Source: Eutreptiella sp. 'Long Island Sound 2002' (taxonomy: Eukaryota; Euglenozoa; Euglenophyceae; Eutreptiales; Eutreptiaceae). Taken from it: a DNA stretch of 64,000 nt. Positions 22,701 through 31,079 of this stretch are shown one piece after another. The stretch is from NCBI GenBank assembly GCA_964036045.1, contig OZ038386.1:17124329-17188328 (forward strand), in the 5' to 3' direction. Each line of letters starts with the position of its first letter. Position 1 is the stretch's first letter. The notes under the pieces were generated by a model. It made no database searches and was not told the DNA's origin. It saw only the letters and a program-made list of their open reading frames with translations. The translations under genes were made by a program, and so were the position numbers.

Positions 22701-23630
22701 CGCGTGCGTCTCCGCGTCCCGGAGCCACAGGTACGTGAGCGCCACGGTGCCGGGGAGGATTTCCCCCCACGTGAAGGTGCCTTCGGGTGATGCCCACTGC
22801 AGGGGCAGTGTGCGGCGTCCCCGTGAGTCGTTGGTGGCATGGTAGTCGTGGGGGAGGTGACGTTTGGTGAGCCGGTGCGGCATGCGTTCGGTGGTGGCTG
22901 TGGGGGGGTCCCAATTACATTCCTCCGGGGGGGGTGCGTCTGCGTCGTCCTCCTGGGGCTGGGCCAGCAGCAGCGCCTGTGCATTGGGTGTGGCGTCGGG
23001 TAATCCGCTGTGCGTGAGGATGTAGAAGCGCTCGGGGGTGAGTTGGAGGACGATGTCCCACTTCGCCGTTTGCTCTGGGGATCACTGGTGGGGCCCGTCC
23101 TGCGGCCGGTGGAGGGTGACCTGGTGGCCCCATCTCCAGCTGTGGTAGGCGAGGAGGCTGAGGACGGTGTCTTGCTCCGGGTCCTCCACGCTTTCCACGT
23201 ATGCCGTCATGTCGGTGACGTCGACGGCGTACTCGTCCTCCCATTCTTGTGTGGGGGTGCCTGGAGGGGGGGGGGGCGGTGGTGTACCCGTGGAGTCCCG
23301 GCCCCGTGACGTCGGGCAGGTCGTGCTCGAGGGACGCCCGGTACTCGGCGGGGCCGTTGCTGGCTTCGTGGGTGGGGTGGTGGCGCCGCAGGGCGTTGGA
23401 CAGGTGCGTCCAGGGCGCCCTCTCGCGGGGGGGGGGGGGCGCGGGGGGGCATTATGCGGGCTGGGGTCTGCGGGGCCGCTTGCTGTGGGCTCGAGCTCCG
23501 GCGGGGTGAGGTCCATATGATGCTCCGTGTCCTCCGTGTGTTGGAGTTTCAGTTCTAGCAGGCTGTCGATGTCCAGGGCCGTGGGTTCATCGTCATCGTG
23601 CGTGTTCACGTGCTGGGGTGCTGCGTTCAT
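19746..23630 (-). pseudogene. LINE A ORF1, unknown protein with Cys cluster
   Basis: One reading frame from an ATG at 23630 to TGA at 19746, interrupted by TGA at 23082 and 20793. LINE B reads TGG at the position of the second. The middle 696 codons (20793-22883) have normal amino-acid composition and include CTHCNPRCALPC, a tight Cys cluster that may bind zinc. The last 346 codons have a central Lys/Pro/Ala/Gln-rich basic stretch followed by a compact ~120-residue domain (WIWAAGEVKHRYLV region). Near 23.27 and 23.43 kb, runs of 10 or more G cause two compensating frame changes. By position it is the nucleic-acid-binding ORF1 of a LINE, but no family match is recognised. Confidence 0.6.
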
Positions 23631-26620
23631 GGCACGGTGGGCGTGTGATGCTGGTGTTCGGGGCACGTGCGGCGGCCGGTGCGGGGTCGTGCGCCGGGGG
23701 AGGCGCGCCATTTGGCGTGGTTGTGGTGTGTGGCTGCACGCTGGTGGCTGTCCTGGCCGGTGGTGTTGCCCCTGTGTGCGGTTCGGGTTGTGGCCGGTGG
23801 TGGCTGTTGAGCTGGCGCGAGGTGTGCGGGGTTTCCTGGGGTGGTGCCAGTGGGCTGGGGTGCGGAGTCGGCGGGGCGCGGCTTCGTTCCTGTGTTGGTG
23901 GGCTGTGGTGTCCCGTGCCCCCGGCTGGGGGAGGGGGGTGCGGTGCGGTATGGTGGTGTTGTGCTGTGTGGTGGCCTTCCCGTTGGGGGGGGGGGGGGCA
24001 CCGTGTCCAGGTCTGGTGGGGTGGGTTGTCGCCCGTGGTTTGTCCTCTGGCGGTGTGGGGCAGCCTCGCGTGGTCTCTTGATCGTCCTCCTGGCGTGTTC
24101 CAGTACGTGGGCCGTGCGGGGTCGGTGTGGCGTGGGGCCTTGGGTCCCCTGGGGCGGGGTGTGCGGGACTGGAGTGTCGCAACCAGGGGAGTGTGGTCGT
24201 GTGGTGCTTGGGGGTGTCGGCCCACCGTTGAGTGGGCCCAGTGGTGCGGGGTATTGCGTTCGCGGGGTCCGCGGGTCGGTGGGTCGCGGCTTCCTGGGCG
24301 TGTTGTGGCCCCGGTGCGTGAGTGGTGATGTGTGGCTGGGGTGTATCGTTTCCACGGTGGGGGGGGGGCTATTTGCTCGGGTGTGGGGTGGGCCCGTGGT
24401 AGGCTGCCGGCGGGTAGCGGGTGTCGGGGCCTCACTGTGGGTGGGTATTCCGCGGTGTCCCCTTGGTGCGTCCCGTGGTGGTCTCTGGTCGGCTGGCTGA
24501 AGGGGGTTTTTGGGGTGTACCGCATCCATGGGGGCACCATTGTGTGTTGGGGCGCCGCAGCGGTTGGTGCGGCGGGTTGTGGGGGTGGGGCTTGTGTCGG
24601 TGTTGACCGTGTGGTTGGCGGCGGTGTGTCGTGTGTCGTCCTCGGCGGCTCCTCATGGTGGTCTGTTGTGGTGTTGCCTGGGGGGTTGGCACGGGCTTTG
24701 CGGTTCCTGGGAGGGTGCGGGACATGCGGGGTCGGGTTGGCTGGGGGGGGGGGCGCGTGTGTGGGCTTGCGTGTTTGCCTTCTGCTCCCCCCGTGGCCCC
24801 TTCCTCTGCCTGTCCCTTACTCCTCTCTTTTCGTTGGCTTGTTTGGCTTTGTTTGTTTTTTTTTTTGGGGGGGGGGGTGGCTGGGGTGCTGTGCGTGGAT
24901 CCGGGTGTTTGCCGGTGTCGGCGCCGGTGTGGGCGTGGGTGTGGTGGGGGACGGCGGTCGGGTGGCTGTTGTGCTCTGGGTTCCCTGTGTGTGCGCCGGC
25001 CCCCAGGCTTCCGGTTCCCAGGGCGCCGGTCCGGGGGGGGCTGACGGCGGGTGGTTGGCGGCAGTGGTGGCGTGGCGCTTGCGTGGGTGGCTGCGGCTCC
25101 TGGTTAGTGTCTGGGTTGCGTGGCCGGGCGTGGGCGTGCGTGTGGGTGTGTTCATGGCGTGGGCTGATGGGGTGGTGGGCAGTGTGGGCGTGGTTGGTTT
25201 GTGTGGGTGTCGGGTATGTGTGCGCCGAAAGCGCAGTGGGTTGGGCTGGGGCACCGTGGGCGATGCAATGGGTGGAGGAGATGCTGGTGACGCCTACAGG
25301 GGGGTGCTGTAGGCGTCGAAACGGGTTTGTGTTGTTGACGTGGGTGCTTCGGGTGACGCGCCGGGCGGCGACGAGGTTGGTGACGCTGATGGTGTCATAG
25401 GTGACGGGGCGGGCGCTGGGGGGGCCTGCGGCTCCGGTGGTCGCTGTAAGTGGTGCAGTGGGTGGTGGCGCGACTGGTGATGCCGGCGGTGAGGGTGCTG
25501 CCGGTGACGTCGATGGTGAGGGCGCTGCGGGTGATGTCATGGGTGGTGGCGATGTTGATGTGGGTGTTGCAGGTGGTGTGCCGGTTGGTGGCGCCGCTGG
25601 TACTGTCCCTACGTAGGGTGTTGCCGGGGGTGCTGTGGGCGGTGGTGTCGTCGGTGGTGCCGATGGCAAGGGTGACGTAGGCGATGCACTGGGTGACGGT
25701 GAGGCCGGTGTGTGCCGTAGGTGACGCGTTGGGAACGGGTGGTGGGGGGCCGGAGGGGGGTTTGCCGTTGGTGCAACGGGCGATGGTGGTGTTGGTGCCG
25801 CAGGTGGTGGCTTGGGTGATGGTGCTGTTGGTGATGCCGACAAGGTGGTTTGTCTGCCTGTCTGCCCGTGGAGTCGGTGCCGGCGTTGGGCGGTTGCCCG
25901 TGCGCGTGGTGGTCGTTGCGCCGGGCGCTTGGTGGGCGTGGTTGGGTGCGGGTATGCGTGTTGGTGTGTACGTGGCGCGGATTGCGGGGGGTCTGTGGGC
26001 GTCGGGTGCGCTGTTGCCGTGCGTGTGGTGGTTTGTGTTGTCTGGTGAGGCGTGGCCGGCGTGTGCGTTGCGTGGGTGTTGTGGGGTCTGGTCGGCGTGG
26101 GTGGTGTCGGTGTGGGTGTTTTGGGTTGGGTGCTGGTTGTGGGCGTGACGTTCGCGCGGTGCGGTCGGGCGTGATGGTCGTGCCGCTGGCGACGTCGATG
26201 GTGACGGTGCTGCAGGTGGTAAGGGTGGGACGGCGGTGTTGGCGGTTTCCGGTGTGGGTGGTGTGGTGTGTGGGGGTGTGGCAGGTGTGGTGCGGGGCGG
26301 ATGGTGGTGTGCTTGGCGACGGCGTCGTGAGTGCTGCCAGGGGGGAGGGTGTTGTTGGTGATGTTGTGGGCGGCCGGTGGCGGGTGGTGGTGGTGGTTGT
26401 GGCTGGACTGCTTGGTGGTTGTGGTGTCGGCGGGGGCCCTGATGATGGGCCCTGGGTGTGTGGTGGCGGGTGGGCGTGCATGGTGGTGGTGATGGTGTGT
26501 CATTGCGGGTGGTGTTGGGTGTGGTACCGTTGGGCGTGTGGTTTGCGATAACTGAGCACTCATTCCTCCGGGTGGCGCGGGCCCGGTGGTCCGGTAGCCC
26601 GTCCAGCAGGTGGCGCCGGG
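23631..26620 (-). other. T-poor 5' region of LINE A, coding status unresolved
   Basis: The sense strand is very rich in A and C and poor in T, so long frames are open in several phases (up to ~630 codons). They are dominated by Pro, Thr, His and Ala. Because the other LINE copy in this window ends before this point, conservation cannot be used to choose a frame. A run of T and G at about 24,855-24,880 (+ strand) and multiple CA-rich microsatellite-like stretches are present. I do not call a gene here. Confidence 0.5.
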
Positions 26621-26910
26621 TGCTCACGCGTCCCTCCGGACGGCGGCTGTTCCGTAGCCGGCAGGGGCTGGGTTCACTGCCGGGCGCACACACGTCCGTC
26701 CGGACGGCGGCTGTTTTGTAGCCGGCAGGGGGTGGGTTCACCGCCGGGCGCACACACGTCCATCCGGACGGCGGCTGTTTCGTAGCCGGCAGGGGCTGGG
26801 TTCACTGCCGGGCGCAAACACGTCCATCCGGACGGCGGCTGGTTCGTAGCCGGCAGGGGCTGGGTTCACTGCCGGGCGCACACACGTCCATCCGGACGGC
26901 GGCTGTCGCG
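26621..26910. repeat. 64-bp tandem repeat, five units
   Basis: CGGACGGCGGCTG starts at 26637, 26701, 26765, 26829 and 26893, a constant 64 bp period. Units are about 90-95% identical by eye. It lies in the 5' half of LINE A. Confidence 0.85.
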
Positions 26911-27416
26911 CTGTGGGGACTGCGGGGCTTGGATTTGTTCTTGGCGGCTCGTTCGTCGTCGGGTGTGGGTGTTTGCCGTGGTGGTGTCGTGTTTTTGTGC
27001 CGTGGTGCGTGCTGGCGTGCGGTGCTGCGCGTGTGCCCTGCTTTGCCTGTGTGTGGCGCGCGCTCCTTGCCCGGGCGTGCTGTTGCGGAGGCGCGGGGAC
27101 ACACCCTCTCTCTGGCGGGCCCGTTTGGCTCCATGGCGGGCCCTGTTGGCGCCCGGCTGTGGCCCCGCGCGCGGCAGTGGGGTGTGTGCACGTTGGGGGG
27201 GGGGGGGGTTCGGACCCCTCCTCTCGCTTTCCCCGCCTTGTCCCTCTGTCCCTCTTCGCCGGCCTGCCCTGCCTGCCCACCCTCTTCGTACCCGCTGGGT
27301 TGGCCTTGGCTGGACGGTTGGTCTTGGTGGTCTGACATGGTGTTTCTTTCCTGCAGGGCCGCGTGGGCTGGGTTCGTTTTGGGGGCGGGTTGCTCGTGTG
27401 GTGTGCCGCGCCGCTT

Positions 27417-29400
27417 GGCTCCTGTTCACCGGTGTGCACGCTCTGTGTGTGGTGTTGTGTGTACGGTGTCCTGGGCCCCCTGGCTCCTGTTCACCGGTGT
27501 GCACGCTCTGTGTGTGGTGGTGCGTGTACGGTGTCCTGGGCCTCCTGGCTCCTGTTCACCGGTGTGCACGCTCTGTGTGTGGTGCTGTGTGTACGGTGTC
27601 CTGGGCCTCCTGGCTCCTGTGCACCACTGTGCACGCTCTGTGCGTGGTGTTGCGTGTACGGTGTCCTGGGCCTCCTGGCTCCTGTTCACCGGTGCGCACG
27701 CCCTGCGTATGGTGCTGTGTGTACGGTGTCCTGGGCCTCCCGGCTCCTGTTCACCGGTGTGCACGCTCTGCGTGTGGTGTTGCGTGTACGGCGTCCTGGG
27801 CCTCCTGGCTCCTGTTCACCGGTGCGCACGCTCTGCGTGTGGTGTTGCATGTATTGCGTCCTGGGCCCCCTGGCTCCTGTTCACCGGTGTGCACGTTCTG
27901 TGTGTGGTGTTGCGTGTACGGTGTCCTGGGCCTCCTGGCTCCTGTTCACCGGTGTGCACGCTCTGCGTGTGGTGTTGCGTGTACGGTGTCCTGGGCCTCC
28001 TGGCTCCTGTTCACCGGTGTGCACGCCCTGCGTGTGGTGTTGCGTGTACGGCGTCCTGGGCCTCCTGGCTCCTGTTCACCGGTGTGCACGTTCTGTGTGT
28101 GGTGTTGCGTGTACGGCGTCCTGGGCCTCCAGGCTCCCGTTCACCGGTGTGCACGCTCTGTGTGTGGTGTTGCGCGTACGGTGTCCTGGGCTTCCTGGCT
28201 CCTGTTCACCGGTGCGCACGCCCTGCGTGTGGTGTTGTGTGTACGGTGTCCTGGGCCTCCTGGCTCCTGTTCACCGGTGTGCACGCTCTGTGCGTGGTGT
28301 TGTGCGTACGGTGTCCTGGGCCTCCTGGCTCCTGTTCACCGGTGCGCACGCCCTGCGTGTCGTGTTGTGTGTACGGTGTCCCGGGCCTCCCGGCTCCTGT
28401 TCACCGGTGCGCACGTTGTGCGTGTGGTGTTGCGTGTACGGCGTCCTGGGCCTCCTGGCTCCTGTTCACCGGTGCGCACGCCCTGCGTGTGGTGTTGTGT
28501 GTACGGTGTCCTGGGCCTCCCGGCTCCTGTTCACCGGTGTGCACGCTCTGTGCGTGGTGTTGCGCGTACGGTGTCCTCGGGCTCCTGGCTCCTGTTCACC
28601 GGTGTGCACGCTCTGCGTGTGGTGTTGTGTGTACGGCGTCCTGGGCCCCCTGGCTCCTGTTCACCGGTGTGCACGCTCTGTGTGTGGTGTTGCGTGTACG
28701 GTGTCCTGGGCCTCCTGGCTCCTGTTCACCGGTGTGCACGCTCTGCGTGTGGTCCTGTGTGTACGGTGTCCTGGGCCTCCCGGCTCCTGTTCACCGGTGT
28801 GCACGCTCTGCGTGTGGTGTTGTGTGTACGGTGTCCTGGGCCTCCTGGCTCCTGTTCACCGGTGTGTACGCTCTGTGTGTGGTGTCGCGCGTACGGCGTC
28901 CTGGGCCTCCTGGCTCCTGCTCACCGGTGTGCACGCTCTGTGTGTGGTGTTGCGTGTACGGTGTCCTGGGCCTCCTGGCTCCTGCTCACCGGTGTGCACG
29001 CTCTGTGTGCGTGTACGGTGTCCTGGGCCTCCTGGCTCCTGTTCACCGGTGTGCACGCTCTGTGTGCGGTGTTGCGTGTACGGTGTCCTGGGCCTCCTGG
29101 CTCCTGCTCACCGGTGTGCACGCTCTGTTTGCGTGTACGGTGTCCTGGGCCTCCCGGCTCCTGTTCACCGGTGTGCACGCTTTGTGTGTGGTGGTGCGTG
29201 TACGGCGTCCTGGGCCTCCTGGCTCCCGTTCACCGGTGTGCACGCTCTGTGTGTGGTGGTGCGTGTGCGGTGTCCTGGGCCTTTTGGCTCGTGTTCACTG
29301 GTGTGCACGCTCTGTGTGTGGTGTTGTGTGTACGGTGTCCTGGGCCTCCTGGCTCCCGTTCACCGGTGTGCACGCTCTGTGCGTGGTGTTGCGTGTGCCG
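27417..29400. repeat. 65-bp tandem array, about 30 units
   Basis: CCTGTTCACCGGTG recurs at 27421, 27486, 27551 and onward every 65 bp, with a few shortened units near 29.0-29.1 kb. Because 65 is not a multiple of three, three units return to phase and each + frame reads the same 65-residue peptide cycle in a different register. This explains three overlapping open frames of 800 to 1,000 codons, which are not genes. Three related units sit in the 3' UTR of the same LINE. Confidence 0.95.
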
Positions 29401-29699
29401 TTTGGCCCTTTTGCGCTGGTGCGCTCGTGTGGTGCGTGTTGTGTTGTGCGTGTGGTGTCCTGGGACACTTGGTTCGTGTTCTCCGGTGTCGCAGTGTGTT
29501 GCGGTGTGTGTGGTGTCCGGTGTGCGGTGTTGCGTGTGCGGTGTCCTGGGCCTCCCGGCCCCTGTTCACCGGTGCGCGTGCTCGGTGTGTTGCGTGGTGT
29601 GTGCGGTGTGGGTGTGGGTGCGTGCTCGCGTGTGCCATACCGCGGCCGCGTCGTTGCGGACTCTTTGTTTTTGTTGAAACATTTTTCTTTACACATTGC

Positions 29700-30470
29700 T
29701 TCCTATGGCGTCTTACTTATTCTTCCCGTCTTGGACTCTTTGATTTTGGTGACGCCCAAGAGTAAGCGTGTCTTAATGCATGCATGGCGGTGTATGCTAT
29801 TTACGCGTTGGTTTGTGGACTCTTTGCATTTTGCGACGCCCAAGAGTAGGCGTGTTTGTTTAATGCATTCATGCTATGCTACTTATTCTTTATGTCTTGG
29901 ACTCTTTGTTTTTTGCGACGCCCAAGAGTAAGCGTGTCTTAATGCTTGCATGGCGGCATATGCTACTTAACCGTTGGTTTGCGGACTCTTTGTATTTTGC
30001 GATGCCCAAGAGTAGGCGTGTTTGTTTAATGCATTCATGCTATGCTACTTATTCTTTATGTCTTCGACTCTTTGCTTTTTGCGACGCCCAAGAGTAAGCG
30101 TGTCTTAACGGGCACAAAGGTGGGTGGGGAGGTACATGGAGAAGGACAAAGGAAGAGGAAGCGTGCTAGTCGGAGGGTGTGGCGTGTTAGTTATCCATTT
30201 CTTCAGTGTTTACGCGCCGCTCGCGAAGCGTTTTTCTTTACCTATACGGCGTGTTAGAGGGCGGGAGGCACGGTTTGTGGACTCTTTGTTTTTTGCGACG
30301 CCCAAGAGTAAGCGTGTCTTAATGCATGCAAGGCGGTACAAGGTACTTACTCGTTGGCTTATGGCCTCCTTGTATTTTGGGACTCCCACGCTACTTATTC
30401 TTTTTGTTTTGGACTCTTTGTTTTATGCGACGCCCAAGAGTAAGCGTGTCTTAATGCATGCATGGCGGCA
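29700..30470. repeat. Alternating 84/82-bp repeat, AT-richer
   Basis: GACGCCCAAG (one unit has GATG) occurs at 29751, 29835, 29917, 30001, 30083, 30297 and 30429. The first five spacings alternate 84, 82, 84, 82, so two subtypes form a ~166 bp higher-order unit. Two later units are separated by unique sequence. The array lies close to the 5' end of LINE A, where a promoter or enhancer array would be expected. Confidence 0.8.
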
Positions 30471-31032
30471 TATGCTACTTACTCTTTGGTTGGTGTTGGG
30501 GCGCGCACAAGTCCCCTACCCCTATTGCATGCACTTTGCTAAGTGATTCGGGGCACGCAACGTTCCGCTTTCCCGTCTTGGCGGCTCTTTTGTGCTACAA
30601 AAAGGGGGGTTGGTGTGGAAGAGCGGTTGTCATGGTTGCCCCGCATTGCATCGCAGGACAGGACCGTTAGCCCCCCATGACAACCACTCCCTGGCCGAAG
30701 GCCATCGTTTTGGCCCCATTCTCGCCTCTAATCTTCTTCTTTGTTGTTGGAGCGCGCACAAGTCCCTAGCGCCTAGGGCACGCACTTTGCTAGGTGTTTT
30801 GGGGCAAGCAACGCTCAACTTCGTCGCCGTCGCGACTCTGTCGTTCTGCTGTTTCTGTGAGTGTCCTAAATTTTGCGACCTCGCCAAACAGCGGCGTAAA
30901 ATGTTTTTGGGGGTTTCTGAGGTCGGGAAAATCGATTTTGCGCTTTATTTTGTCTGGTTGTGCGTTTTTTTCTCGGTTTTTTTTTCTTCTGCTGCGATCG
31001 CGCGACAAGAAACGTTTTGATTAAATGTGAAT
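30471..31032 (-). other. 5' terminal sequence of LINE A
   Basis: The last ~560 bp of the element before the right TSD. It is less GC-rich and contains a T-rich run near 30,965-30,990 (+ strand). No coding region. A Pol II internal promoter would be expected here by analogy with other LINEs, but no defined motif stands out. Confidence 0.5.
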
Positions 31033-31079
31033 GCCAAACCTACGCTAGTGGGCGAGTCAAGTGCGATCTGCTCCTGCAG
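31033..31079. repeat. Right 47 bp target-site duplication of LINE A
   Basis: Second copy of the 8114-8160 sequence, ending CTGCTCCTGCAG at 31079. The Element 1 gag frame resumes at 31080 in the correct phase. Confidence 0.93.

Larger units (their letters stand above)
8161..31032 (-). mobile_element. LINE A: giant non-LTR retrotransposon, ~22.9 kb
   Basis: Bounded by a 47 bp TSD inside Element 1. Sense is the minus strand, with the 5' end at 31032 and a TACC-type tail ending at 8161. Sense order: AT-richer 5' end; repeats of 84/82, 65 and 64 bp; a T-poor region; ORF1; APE endonuclease; RT; RNase H; ORF3; ORF4; 3' UTR. It is far longer than typical LINEs (about 4-8 kb). A further element could be hidden in its 5' third, but the TSD shows the whole block is one insertion or an insertion later enlarged. 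Several in-frame TGA codons and one-base frameshifts make this copy defective under the standard code. Confidence 0.85.

Noticed and set aside
24653-26563. 636-codon His/Pro/Thr-rich gene with a six-His run
   Set aside because: Competing frames of similar length exist in the same T-poor DNA and no second copy in the window allows a conservation test.
27417-29400. CRISPR-like regular repeat
   Set aside because: Units are contiguous with no unique spacers and lie in a eukaryotic LINE.
26929-29931. Three overlapping + strand frames of 800-1,000 codons
   Set aside because: They are the 65-bp tandem repeat read in three phases; no unit is free of the repeat and no domain is present.
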